Assembly: GCF_020423045.1 (NCBI RefSeq)
Contig: NZ_CP081943.1
Coordinates: 992,001-1,056,000 of the forward strand
Direction of reading: 5' to 3'
Source: Pseudomonas sp. MM213
GTDB taxonomy: Bacteria > Pseudomonadota > Gammaproteobacteria > Pseudomonadales > Pseudomonadaceae
Length of the DNA stretch: 64,000 nt
Positions 8,408-16,586 of this stretch are shown here, piece by piece. Made by a program: the position numbers and the translations under genes. Position 1 is the first letter of the stretch. Each line of letters opens with the position of its first letter. The notes beneath the pieces were generated by a model. It had not been told where the DNA came from. It saw only the letters and a list, made by a program, of their open reading frames with translations, and searched no databases.

Positions 8408-9569
8408 CCTCTGGCCGTTGTTGATCGCCGGCAGCATCGGCGCAATGGGTGTTCAGGCCGCATCCGCCGACGACTATCAATTGCTCGTGGGTTCCTACAC
8501 CGCAGGGCAAAGCCAGGGCATTTATCGCCTGAATTTCGACAGCGCCACCGGGCAGCTCGACGCCAGGCCGTTGCAAGTGGTCAACAGCGAAAACCCGTCC
8601 TGGTTGACCCTGTCCAACGATCAACGTCACCTGTTCGTGGTCAACGAAAACGGCCCGGGACAGAAAGACCCGGTTGGGCGCGTCAGCAGTTATGCGATCG
8701 ACGCCAAAACCCATACGCTGCGCTTGATCAATCAGGTCCAGAGCCTGGGCAACGAGCCGACCCATTCGAGCCTCAGTGGCGATGCCAGCCACCTGTTCGT
8801 CAGCAATTATTCAGTGGCTGAAGACCCCGGCGGCACGCTGGCGGTGTTGCCGGTGGGCGCCGATGGCACGCTCAAAACCGTGGTGCAAATGAGCAGTCAT
8901 CCGTCCAGCCGGGTCAACCCCGAGCGGCAGATGTCGGCGCATGTGCATTCGACGGTGTCCTCGCCGGATGGCAAGTTTGTGTTCTCCAATGATTTGGGCG
9001 CGGACAAGATCTTTGTCTATCGCTTCGATCCGAAGGCCAACCCGGACTTGCCGTTGATCGCGGCCACACCCGCGTCGGTCCAGTTGCCGCCCGGCAGCGG
9101 ACCACGGCATTTGCTGTTCAGTGCCGATGGCAAACACGCGTGGCTGACCCTGGAAATGAGCGCGCAGGTCGCGGTGTTCGATTACCGCGACGGCACGCTT
9201 GAGCAAACGCAAATGGTCGATCTGGCGGCCGGGCAACCGACGTCGGACAAAGCCGCCGCAGCGTTGCATGCATCAACGGATGGCAAATTCCTCTACGTCA
9301 GCAACCGTGGCACCGCCAATCAGTTGCTGGTGTTTGCCATTGACCCTGCGACCGGGCACCTCAAAGAGCTGCAACGCCGTTCGGTGGAAGGGGATCACCC
9401 ACGCGAGTTCAGCCTCGATCCGAGTGGCCGGTTCGTGCTGATCGCCAATCAGAAGAGCAACCAGATTGTCGTCCTCGAACTCGATGCCAAGAGCGGTCTG
9501 CTGGGTAAAACCGTGCAGAAACTGCCAATGGATGCTCCGAGCGATCTGAAATTCCTGGTGCGTCAATAG
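8400..9569 (+). CDS. Secreted lactonase-family protein (7-bladed beta-propeller, Pgl-like)
   Basis: A 389-residue protein, MRNLWPLLIAGSIGAMGVQAASA, with an N-terminal signal peptide and probable cleavage after ASA. Repeated blades are seen: 'LLVGSYTAGQSQGIYRLNFDSATGQL', 'NPSWLTLSNDQRHLFVVNE', 'GPRHLLFSADGKHAWLTLEMS', 'HPREFSLDPSGRFVLIANQKSN'. These match the lactonase/6-phosphogluconolactonase (YbhE) propeller. A periplasmic location argues against a pentose-phosphate role; it may act on a sugar-acid lactone, perhaps feeding the neighbouring sugar-acid locus, but this is inference. GAGG lies directly before the ATG inside the upstream gene. Confidence 0.85.
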   Translation: MRNLWPLLIAGSIGAMGVQAASADDYQLLVGSYTAGQSQGIYRLNFDSATGQLDARPLQVVNSENPSWLTLSNDQRHLFVVNENGPGQKDPVGRVSSYAIDAKTHTLRLINQVQSLGNEPTHSSLSGDASHLFVSNYSVAEDPGGTLAVLPVGADGTLKTVVQMSSHPSSRVNPERQMSAHVHSTVSSPDGKFVFSNDLGADKIFVYRFDPKANPDLPLIAATPASVQLPPGSGPRHLLFSADGKHAWLTLEMSAQVAVFDYRDGTLEQTQMVDLAAGQPTSDKAAAALHASTDGKFLYVSNRGTANQLLVFAIDPATGHLKELQRRSVEGDHPREFSLDPSGRFVLIANQKSNQIVVLELDAKSGLLGKTVQKLPMDAPSDLKFLVRQ

Positions 9570-9572
9570 GCC

Positions 9573-9602
9573 GCAGGCCCCGGTTGATGGGGCCTGCATC
9601 CT
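9573..9602 (+). terminator. Terminator-like hairpin after the lactonase gene
   Basis: A 9-bp stem GCAGGCCCC/GGGGCCTGC with a 7-nt loop starts 4 bp after the stop codon. The T-tract is weak (ATCCTTCT). Confidence 0.6.
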
Positions 9603-9724
9603 TCTATTAATGACGCTGATATCTGCTACTGCTACAAAAGATTTCAAGGCGTCAGCCTCGGCAGTTAAGTTTGCTTCACGGCCCCACCGGGCAAGCAAGC
9701 CAACTGAATCCGAGGAATACCGCC

Positions 9725-9904
9725 ATGAACTTCAATCTCTTTTCTGTCATCGCCGCATCCGCCATCTCTGCCACCGTTGCTCTGCCAGCCAGCGCCAACG
9801 TTGAAATCAGCGACAAAAAATCCCACGCCCAGAGCTACACCCAGAAATACCTGCAACAGAGCGCCAACTTCTACGCAGCCCTGGATCACAAAACCCAAGC
9901 CTGA
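9725..9904 (+). CDS. Small secreted protein, 59 aa, unknown
   Basis: MNFNLFSVIAASAISATVAL… reads as a signal peptide with likely cleavage after 'LPASA'. The mature part is about 35 residues, polar and Tyr/Gln-rich ('SYTQKYLQQSANFYAAL'). An AGGAATACCGCC stretch before the ATG supports the start. I do not recognise the family. It is followed by a strong stem-loop. Confidence 0.6.
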   Translation: MNFNLFSVIAASAISATVALPASANVEISDKKSHAQSYTQKYLQQSANFYAALDHKTQA

Positions 9905-9924
9905 AAGCTAAACCCTGCACCCTT

Positions 9925-10000
9925 TATGCAGGAGCGAAGTCACTTGCGCGGATCAAGCTGAAAAGCTTCGAGAAAGCCTGAGTGATGTCGCTCCTGCATA
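9925..10000. repeat. Long imperfect stem-loop
   Basis: The arm TATGCAGGAGCGAAGTCACT pairs with AGTGATGTCGCTCCTGCATA (18 of 20 positions), with a loop of 36 nt. The GGAGCGA…TCGCTCC core is like the REPs but the palindrome is a different one. It may be a degenerate REP or an mRNA 3' end. Confidence 0.7.
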
Positions 10001-10115
10001 ACGCGTTTACGACAGCATCATATTGCTATTAATGCTGCGCTTGATATCACATGGCCATGAGTTTAAATTTGACGCTGATTTATTGACTCCTTCTACTATA
10101 AAAAGGATCGACAGC

Positions 10116-10241
10116 ATGGCGATGCGTCTGGCCGTGGTACTTCTATTCCTCTATTCAACCCCCATTTTATCTGCCGCAACGCCTGTTCCTGGCGAGCCTG
10201 ACGCTGCCCGAGAGCGCATGATGAGTTTTATCGAAGGCTGA
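10116..10241 (+). CDS. Small secreted peptide, 41 aa, unknown
   Basis: MAMRLAVVLLFLYSTPILSA is a clean signal peptide followed by about 21 residues (ATPVPGEPDAARERMMSFIEG). An AAAAGGA ribosome site lies 9 bp upstream and a terminator follows at 10284, which together support a real small gene. No family recognised. Confidence 0.5.
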   Translation: MAMRLAVVLLFLYSTPILSAATPVPGEPDAARERMMSFIEG

Positions 10242-10283
10242 AATAGACTGGCTTAATGATCAACGAAGCTGATGGTGACTATG

Positions 10284-10314
10284 GATAACCCTGAGTGGTT
10301 ATCACAGCTTTTTT
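10284..10314 (+). terminator. Rho-independent terminator
   Basis: The stem GATAACC/GGTTATC with a 6-nt loop is followed, after a 5-nt gap, by six T. It would end the 10116-10241 transcript. Confidence 0.6.
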
Positions 10315-10356
10315 GATCGATTCTGTGGGCACTGAAACATGCCCACGGAGAACACC

Positions 10357-10569
10357 ATGGCCAGCGCAATCCTCACTTCTGCCAAACACGGCGCCTACCT
10401 GGCCATCGGTCTTTACGTGGCGCTGGTGTTGGTTGTCAGCATTACCGCGCAATCGCAACACGAAATCGACGCACCGATTCAGGTCGCTTATCCCGCCATT
10501 CAGTTCGAGCACCGCGCACAAAACGCCGTGATCGATCAAGCAGACGTGGCGGGAGTGACAGGGGCATGA
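10357..10569 (+). CDS. Small single-span membrane protein, unknown
   Basis: A 70-residue protein MASAILTSAKHGAYLAIGLY… with one hydrophobic segment (about residues 10-28) and a polar, probably periplasmic C-terminus. GGAGA lies 5 nt before ATG 10357, so this start is preferred to the ATG at 10339. Its TGA overlaps the next gene's ATG by 4 bp, so the two are a translationally coupled pair of unknown function. Confidence 0.6.
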   Translation: MASAILTSAKHGAYLAIGLYVALVLVVSITAQSQHEIDAPIQVAYPAIQFEHRAQNAVIDQADVAGVTGA

Positions 10570-10823
10570 AAGGGGGCAAACTCTGGGTCATCGCCTTCCT
10601 GGCGTTCATGACCAATGGCTCATCACTGTTGGGCATCGGACAAGCCTCGGCAGGTTCCGTGGCTCGCGCTATCGAAGCCAATCACAACCTCGCTCGCAGC
10701 ATCGAAACCGAAAAGGCCATGGGCCTGCTGGCCGGTAATCCACCGATCAAACGCCAAGGCGATTTCTTCGGGCCGTTCCAGGTCGATTGCTCGGTGCTGC
10801 AGATGTGTGAAGTGTTCGCCTGA
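10566..10823 (+). CDS. Small secreted or anchored protein, 85 aa, unknown
   Basis: MKGGKLWVIAFLAFMTNGSSLLGIGQASA has a hydrophobic N-terminus that reads as a signal peptide or anchor. The remainder contains 'ARAIEANHNLARSIETEKAMGLLAGNP' and ends with two cysteines in 'VDCSVLQMCEVFA', which could form a disulphide. It is coupled to the upstream gene through an ATGA overlap. No family recognised. Confidence 0.6.
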   Translation: MKGGKLWVIAFLAFMTNGSSLLGIGQASAGSVARAIEANHNLARSIETEKAMGLLAGNPPIKRQGDFFGPFQVDCSVLQMCEVFA

Positions 10824-10838
10824 TACGCCACCACCCCC

Positions 10839-10912
10839 TGTAGGAGCGAGGCTTGCCCGCGAAGCTTTTGGCGGTCTTGATGACCCCTTCGCGGGCAAGC
10901 CTCGCTCCTACA
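10839..10912. repeat. REP pair, GGAGCGAGGCTTGCCCGCGAA type
   Basis: Inverted copies close to each other (about 20-nt spacer) lie between two convergent genes (10823 plus, 10923 minus), where they may also act as a bidirectional terminator. Confidence 0.85.
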
Positions 10913-10922
10913 CGGGGGGCGG

Positions 10923-11519
10923 TTATTTCTTCATGATTGATGTGAACAGGTCCGACTCCAGAAAACGCTGTAGCCACGCCTGCAACCGCACGTAAGGCGT
11001 CTGCCCGAACCACTCGCGATCGACATGGGCGAACTGCCGCACGAACGGCATCAACGCCACATCCGCCAGGCTCGGATGCACTGCCAGCAAGTAATCGCGG
11101 CCCTCCAGCAACGCCTCCAGCCTGCGCAAGAACACCTCACCCTCGCTGCGATAAAACGCCATTGGCTGCTCGGGATAACGCTCGGCGTACTTGTAACGAT
11201 TCAGGTGCACTTTGAACACCTGATCGTTCTCTTCGATCAACGCGGCGATCTGCGCTTGCCCCGCAGGATCATCCTTGAGCAACCAATCCTGCGGATCGTT
11301 CTGTGCCAATGCCCAGTGCATGATCGCCAGGCTCTCATCGATGACCTGGCCGTCGACGCTCAGCACCGGCACCGTGCCTTTGCTCGACAGCGCCAGCATC
11401 TCGGCAGGCTTGGCCTTCAGGCTGACCTCGACGATGTTCACCGCAACGTCCGAGTAACGCAGGGCCATCCGCGCCCGCATGGCGTACGGGCAGCGGCGGA
11501 AGGAGTACAGCGTGGTCAT
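10923..11519 (-). CDS. Glutathione S-transferase family protein
   Basis: A 198-residue protein from MTTLYSFRRCPYAMRARMAL. The N-terminal thioredoxin-like domain has CPYA at residues 10-13 in the active-site position and the cis-Pro 'GTVPVLSVDGQVIDESLAIM' motif. The helical C-terminal domain ends '…LESDLFTSIMKK'. The CPYA motif suggests a Cys-type (omega/glutaredoxin-like) GST rather than a conjugating one. The ATG overlaps the sbcC stop (ATGA), so it is the third gene of the sbcDC unit. A longer frame upstream is only an out-of-frame reading of sbcC. Confidence 0.85.
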   Translation of the reverse strand: MTTLYSFRRCPYAMRARMALRYSDVAVNIVEVSLKAKPAEMLALSSKGTVPVLSVDGQVIDESLAIMHWALAQNDPQDWLLKDDPAGQAQIAALIEENDQVFKVHLNRYKYAERYPEQPMAFYRSEGEVFLRRLEALLEGRDYLLAVHPSLADVALMPFVRQFAHVDREWFGQTPYVRLQAWLQRFLESDLFTSIMKK

Positions 11520-14500
11520 TTCACCTCCAGGGTACTCAGGCCGTTGCCCTGACGGTGGACCTGGATCTGCACCGGGATCCGTTCGTGCATTTCCTGTACG
11601 TGGGAAATCACCGCGACCTTGCGGCCCTGAGCCTGCAAGCCATCGAGGGCATCCATCGCCAGTTGCAGGGATTCCGGATCGAGGCTGCCGAAGCCTTCGT
11701 CGATGAACAGCGATTCGATTTTCAGCGTGCTCGACGCCATCGATGCCAGGCCCAATGCCAGGGCCAGCGACACCAGGAACGTCTCGCCGCCGGACAGCGA
11801 ATGCACCGAACGCAGCTCGTCGCCCATCTCGGTGTCCATCACCAGCAAGCCCAGCATGCTGCCGCCGCGTTTGAGGCGATAGCGCCGCACCAGTTGCCGC
11901 AACTGCACGTTGGCATGATGCACCAGCAGGTCGAGGTTGTAGGCCTGGGCGATCTTGCGGAAGGTGTCGCCGGTCGCGGAGCCGATCAAGGCATTCAAGC
12001 GCGCCCAGCGCTGATACTCGCTGTAAGCGTCGGCGATCTGTTGCGCCAGGGCCTGATTGGCGTTCTGCCGGCGCTGGTCCTCGGCCTGTTCGGCGCGCAG
12101 TTCGGCGCAACGGTGCTCGCTGGCGGCAAACTGGTTTTGCAGTTCGGTCAGGGCGCTGTCCAGTTGCGCGGCATCGAGATTACCGTTGTGCTGCGCCTGA
12201 TGACTGGCCAGACGCTTATCGCGTTCCTGCAACAACACCTTGGCTTGTTCGATAGCTTTTTCGTTGTGCTGCAACCGTTGGCGCAATTCGCTGACCTGCT
12301 GGTCGTCGACGCTCAGCAACTGCTCAAGGCCACCGTCATCCAGTTCCGGATGCAAGGCACGCCAGTCGGCAATCTTCAGGCCCAGTTCACGATCTTCGCT
12401 TTCAAGGGCGAGCAGGCGGTCTTGCTGCGCTTTCAGTTCCGCTGCCAATTGCACCAGGCGCGTGCGCACCGATTGCAGTTCCTGACTGACGGTCGCCTGG
12501 GCATTGCGCGCCTGTTCGACGGCTTGATCCAGTTGCTGTTGCCAGTGTTCGGCGCTGCTGTGGGAGCCGAGCAGTTGCGTCAGTTGCTGCTGGCAAGCCT
12601 GTTGCTGCTCGGTGAGCGTGGTGAACTGGCGCTGAGCGGTTTCCAGCTGCTGGACGCGGGTCAGTTGACGATCCTGTTCCTTCTCCAGCGTCTGCTGGCG
12701 TTGTAGCTGTTCGCTCAGTTCATCGCGTTGCTGGTCGAGTTGCTCCAGGCGCTGGGCGATCTGCCGGTCGAGCTGCATGAAGGTAGCAGCCGGTTCGTTG
12801 CGCAAGGCGTCCAGTGTGTCGGCCGGGAGCAGGGTGCTGAACGCGATCAACTCTTCGTCCAGGCGCTGATGGTCATTGCTCAACTCGCGTTGCTGGTTGG
12901 CCAGGTGCTGGGTCGCCTGCAGACTCGCGGTTTCGGCGTTGCGCAGTTGCTGTTGCAGGCGCGTGGCGTCCTGCTGCAGGGTGAGCAGGGCGGTCTGGCG
13001 CTGTTCGTCCTGCGTGATGCTTTGGTTCAACTGGCTGTTTTGCTGGTTCAACCAGGCATCGCGTTTGGCGCTGTCCTGGGTGAAAAGCTGCGCGGATAAC
13101 GGGTGCGCATCGAGGCTCGGGGCCAGGCTTTGCTGCTGAGCGAGCAGTTGTTCATGCTGTTGCAGCAATTCCTTCTGTTGCGCAATCACGCCGCCGACTT
13201 CGGTACGCAGGTCGGTGAGTTTTTCCTTGAGCGAATCCACCGTTTTTTGCGCGTTGGCCTGTTCGCTTTCATCATGGCGGCCGAGGCTTTGCAGCAGCGC
13301 TTCGGGCTGATGATAAGGATGGTCAGGGCTGCCGCAGACCGGGCAGGGCTGATCGTCCTGCAATTGCTCGCGAAGCTCTTCGACACTGGCGCTGCGTGCC
13401 AGACGCTGACGTTCCAGCAGTTCGCGGGTCACCGTCAGGGTCTGTTCGGCCACGGTCAATTCGTTTTTGGTTTTCACCCCGTCCTGAGTCAGGCGGTCGC
13501 GCTCCTGCTGGGCAACGGTTTGACGTTGCTGCAATTCGGCGATGCGCTTGTCCAGTTCCTGCTGGCCAGTCCACAGCCGCGTCAGCTCTTCAATGGCGCG
13601 CAGTTGCTTGCGGTTGTCCTGCAACAGAGTGCCCAGCAGCTGGATCTGTTCGGCCACCGCATCAGGCTCGGCGCCGGCCTCTTTGTAGAGCACTTCCAGA
13701 TTCTGTTTTTGCGCCGCCAATTCCTCGGCGGCATGGGTGGCGTTCTGCTCCAGAGAGGCCAGTTCCGCCTGCCCCTTGTTCAATCGATTGCCGATCAGCA
13801 TCAATTGTTGCAAGCGGTCGCGGTAGGCGTTCCAGGCATCGCTGAGCGGCGCCAGATGGGTGCTTTGCTCAAGTTCGGCGGCAATCCGTTGCAGGCGCTC
13901 GGCAACCCGGTTCTGCTGCTCAAGCAAACCTTGAATCGTCTGTTGGCCTTCGGAGCAGGCCCGTTCCGCTTGCTGCTTGAGGTCGGCGCTGAGGCCGGTG
14001 TCCTTGATCAGGCGGGCGAGGGTGCTTTGCGCCTCAAAGGCCTGGCGCAGCAGTGGCGCGCTTGAGGTGTGTTGGCTTTGTGCCTCGATCAGCGCGGTTT
14101 GCGCCGCGCTGAGACTGTGTTCGAGTTGCGTCTGACGGGTTTGCAGATCCTGTTCTTGCCCGGTGTGCTGCTGGATCTGCGCGGCCAGCGGCGTGAGCTG
14201 TGCGGTCAGTTCGGTCTTGCGGGCGAACTGGTGCCGTTGTGGTGCCAGTTGTTCCAGTCGAGTCAGCTTCAAGCGTTCGCTGGCCAGGTTTTCCCAGTCC
14301 TGCCGGGCGCTGGTCAGTTGCTCGGTGGCGCTGAGCTGCTCGTCCTGCAATTGGCGCAGCTCTTTCAGCCAGGTGTGTTGCAACTCCAACTGTTTGAGTT
14401 GCGCCTGTTGAGTCTTCAATTGCTGCTGTGCTTCGTTGAAGCGTTCATCCAGTTCTGCGCGGGCTTCGTTCGACAGCGGCGTGACGCCGGTGGCCTGATC

Positions 14501-15157
14501 CTGCAACAGCTTGTGCGCTTCACGGGCCTCTTTGGCCTTGTCGAAGGCGCGACGGCCGAGACGCGTGTAGAGCGCGGTGTCGGTGAGTTTTTCCAGCAGT
14601 TCGCTGCGTTCGTTGTCGTTGGCCTTGAGGAACGCACTGAATTCGCTCTGGGCCAGCAACACGGCACGGGTGAACTGCTCGAAGTTCAGGCCCAGGACTG
14701 CTTCGAGCTGGACCTTGAATTCAACCTTCTGACTGGCCAGCAGTTGATCCAGATCGATGTCGCGCAAGCTCTGACGGCTGTGTTGCAGCTTGCCGCCGGC
14801 CTTTTCCCGGGCGCGATTGGCTTCCCAGCGCGCGCGGTAGCGACGGCCATCGATGCCGACGAAATCCACTTCGGCATAGCCTTCGCCCGTACCGCGACGC
14901 AGCAACGTGCGCGGGTCGCCGGTGCTGATCTCGCCGTCGGCGTCCGGCGCTTTGGCCGACACTTGCGCGTTGCTCAGCCGCGGCACGGCGCCGAACAGCG
15001 CCAGGCACAAGGCATCGAGCAAGGTGCTTTTACCGGCACCGGTCGGCCCGGTGATGGCGAACAAACCGGCGCTGGCCAATGGTTCGGCGGTGAAGTCGAT
15101 TTCAAACGGCCCGGCCAGGGAGGCGAGGTTTTTCAGACGGATCGCGAGAATTTTCAT
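11516..15157 (-). CDS. sbcC: Exonuclease SbcC, ATPase subunit
   Basis: A 1213-residue SMC/Rad50-like ATPase. Walker A is GPTGAGKS at residues 37-44. Two very long Gln/Glu/Leu-rich coiled-coil arms flank the zinc hook CPVCGSPDHP near residue 604. The ABC signature SGGETFLVSLALALG is near 1120 and the Walker B/D-loop 'SLFIDEGFGSLDPESL' near 1150. With SbcD it forms an ATP-dependent nuclease that cuts hairpins and protein-blocked DNA ends. Its ATG overlaps the sbcD stop and its stop overlaps the GST start. Given the many REP palindromes in this genome, its hairpin-cleaving role is of interest. Confidence 0.97.
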   Translation of the reverse strand: MKILAIRLKNLASLAGPFEIDFTAEPLASAGLFAITGPTGAGKSTLLDALCLALFGAVPRLSNAQVSAKAPDADGEISTGDPRTLLRRGTGEGYAEVDFVGIDGRRYRARWEANRAREKAGGKLQHSRQSLRDIDLDQLLASQKVEFKVQLEAVLGLNFEQFTRAVLLAQSEFSAFLKANDNERSELLEKLTDTALYTRLGRRAFDKAKEAREAHKLLQDQATGVTPLSNEARAELDERFNEAQQQLKTQQAQLKQLELQHTWLKELRQLQDEQLSATEQLTSARQDWENLASERLKLTRLEQLAPQRHQFARKTELTAQLTPLAAQIQQHTGQEQDLQTRQTQLEHSLSAAQTALIEAQSQHTSSAPLLRQAFEAQSTLARLIKDTGLSADLKQQAERACSEGQQTIQGLLEQQNRVAERLQRIAAELEQSTHLAPLSDAWNAYRDRLQQLMLIGNRLNKGQAELASLEQNATHAAEELAAQKQNLEVLYKEAGAEPDAVAEQIQLLGTLLQDNRKQLRAIEELTRLWTGQQELDKRIAELQQRQTVAQQERDRLTQDGVKTKNELTVAEQTLTVTRELLERQRLARSASVEELREQLQDDQPCPVCGSPDHPYHQPEALLQSLGRHDESEQANAQKTVDSLKEKLTDLRTEVGGVIAQQKELLQQHEQLLAQQQSLAPSLDAHPLSAQLFTQDSAKRDAWLNQQNSQLNQSITQDEQRQTALLTLQQDATRLQQQLRNAETASLQATQHLANQQRELSNDHQRLDEELIAFSTLLPADTLDALRNEPAATFMQLDRQIAQRLEQLDQQRDELSEQLQRQQTLEKEQDRQLTRVQQLETAQRQFTTLTEQQQACQQQLTQLLGSHSSAEHWQQQLDQAVEQARNAQATVSQELQSVRTRLVQLAAELKAQQDRLLALESEDRELGLKIADWRALHPELDDGGLEQLLSVDDQQVSELRQRLQHNEKAIEQAKVLLQERDKRLASHQAQHNGNLDAAQLDSALTELQNQFAASEHRCAELRAEQAEDQRRQNANQALAQQIADAYSEYQRWARLNALIGSATGDTFRKIAQAYNLDLLVHHANVQLRQLVRRYRLKRGGSMLGLLVMDTEMGDELRSVHSLSGGETFLVSLALALGLASMASSTLKIESLFIDEGFGSLDPESLQLAMDALDGLQAQGRKVAVISHVQEMHERIPVQIQVHRQGNGLSTLEVK

Positions 15158-16398
15158 GGCTGTTCGCTCTCCATTTGCACGTCTTGCAACAGCTCGGCGA
15201 AGTCCTTCAGCGTTTGCTCATCGACCTCGCTGCCGTAGTTGTCCTGCCAGGCGCGGCTGAACAATTCCTGAGGCGTGAGCTGGTCCAGTTCAACCAGGGT
15301 CGCACCGTCATCGAGGCCATCACGGCTGCCGTTGCCGGCGTACTCAGCGGCGATGCGCACCAGGCGCACGGCTTTGCCTTGCAGCGCGGTTTCGACCTGA
15401 TGGCGCAAGTCGGGTTGTGGCTCGTCGAGGCGCACCCGTACTTCCAGCCACGGCTGACGCTGAGTGTCGGCGAGCAAGTCGATGTTCGGCAGGTCGCCCA
15501 GTTGCAGCAGGATGTCAGCCAGAGGTGCCGGGCCGATACGTTGCAGGTTGACGGCGCGGGGAATCAGTTTCGGTTCGACGCTGATCAGGGTTTCGCCGTC
15601 GAGCCGGACGTCGAGAATCTGATGCTGATAACCGATTTCGGAGAACGACAATGGAATCGGCGAGCCGCTGTAGCGAATGCGTTCTTCACCGTTGACCTTC
15701 TGTGGTTTGTGCAAGTGGCCAAGGGCAACGTAGCTGATGCTCGGGCCGAAGAGACTGGCGGGCAGCGCTTCGGCGTTGCCGATGATCAGGCTGCGCTCGG
15801 AATCTTCGGACACCGAACCGCCGGCCATGTGCGCATGACTGATGGCAATCAGCGCCTGACCTTTCTTGCGTTTGGCGTTGGCTGCTTCGATCAGCCACTC
15901 GTGAACCTGGCCAATCCCGCGCAGGTAGTTGTCGCCCAGGTGCGCGCCGGTCACTTCGGCAGGTCGCAAAAATGGCAACGCCAGGCACCAGGCGACGGTT
16001 TTGCCCTTGGCGTCCGGCAGTGGCAGCAGCAGGCGCTCGGCGTCGAGTTGGCCGTCATCCAGCCACAACACACGACCCAGCGCATGCGTGCGCAAACGGC
16101 GCATCAACGGTGCAGGCAATTCGATGCGCGAGCCGGAATCATGATTGCCGGCGATCATCACGATGGTCAGCTTCGGCTGTTGTTCGTGTGCGCTGACGAT
16201 GAAATCGTAGAGGCGTTCCTGGGCTTTGACCGGTGGATTGACCGTGTCGAAAATATCGCCGGCGATCAACAGCACATCGGGCTGGTCCAGTTTCAGTTGA
16301 TGCAGCAGCCAATCGAGGAAACAGCCGTGCTCGAAATCGCGTTCCTGGCCGTGCAGGTTCTGCCCAAGGTGCCAGTCGGAGGTGTGAAACAGACGCAA
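15154..16398 (-). CDS. sbcD: Exonuclease SbcD, nuclease subunit
   Basis: A 414-residue Mre11-type metallophosphoesterase starting MRLFHTSDWHLGQNLHGQER. All five phosphoesterase motifs are present in order: SDWHLGQ, LIAGDIFDT, IAGNHDSGSR, AISHAHMAG and ALGHLHKPQ, providing the Mn ligands and the catalytic His. The C-terminal capping and SbcC-binding region follows. Length matches the family. First gene of the sbcD-sbcC-GST unit. Confidence 0.97.
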   Translation of the reverse strand: MRLFHTSDWHLGQNLHGQERDFEHGCFLDWLLHQLKLDQPDVLLIAGDIFDTVNPPVKAQERLYDFIVSAHEQQPKLTIVMIAGNHDSGSRIELPAPLMRRLRTHALGRVLWLDDGQLDAERLLLPLPDAKGKTVAWCLALPFLRPAEVTGAHLGDNYLRGIGQVHEWLIEAANAKRKKGQALIAISHAHMAGGSVSEDSERSLIIGNAEALPASLFGPSISYVALGHLHKPQKVNGEERIRYSGSPIPLSFSEIGYQHQILDVRLDGETLISVEPKLIPRAVNLQRIGPAPLADILLQLGDLPNIDLLADTQRQPWLEVRVRLDEPQPDLRHQVETALQGKAVRLVRIAAEYAGNGSRDGLDDGATLVELDQLTPQELFSRAWQDNYGSEVDEQTLKDFAELLQDVQMESEQP

Positions 16399-16462
16399 GG
16401 CGAGCTCCGTAGGAAATAAGGTGATGGCCGCGTGGGAAATGATGAGCGGCTAAAGAGGGGAG

Positions 16463-16476
16463 AGTTTACTGGTAAA
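16463..16476. promoter_or_regulatory. Perfect 14-bp palindrome GTTTACTGGTAAAC upstream of sbcD
   Basis: It lies 65 bp upstream of the sbcD ATG, in the 188-bp gap between sbcD and the T6SS module. The 6-bp arms are perfect with a 2-nt centre. It does not match the LexA box. It could be an operator for the sbcD unit or a chance site. The rest of the gap holds only a small AAGGG-AAAA-CCCTT hairpin (16532-16545). Confidence 0.3.
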
Positions 16477-16586
16477 CAGGTCGGATGTGGCCACGCGCGG
16501 ACCCTGTTGTGGCCCGCGGACAATGTGGCAAAGGGAAAACCCTTCCTTTACCAGGGGGCAGTTCGTTGTTCGTTATGGAAAACACC

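Noticed and set aside
11555..15238. Long plus-strand frames opposite sbcC (383, 320 and 389 codons)
   Set aside because: They are Leu/Gln-rich mirror readings of the coiled-coil arms of SbcC. No ribosome sites or domains.
16463..16476. LexA box upstream of sbcD
   Set aside because: GTTTACTGGTAAAC lacks the CTG…CAG ends of the LexA consensus in the right spacing, so it is reported only as an unnamed palindrome.
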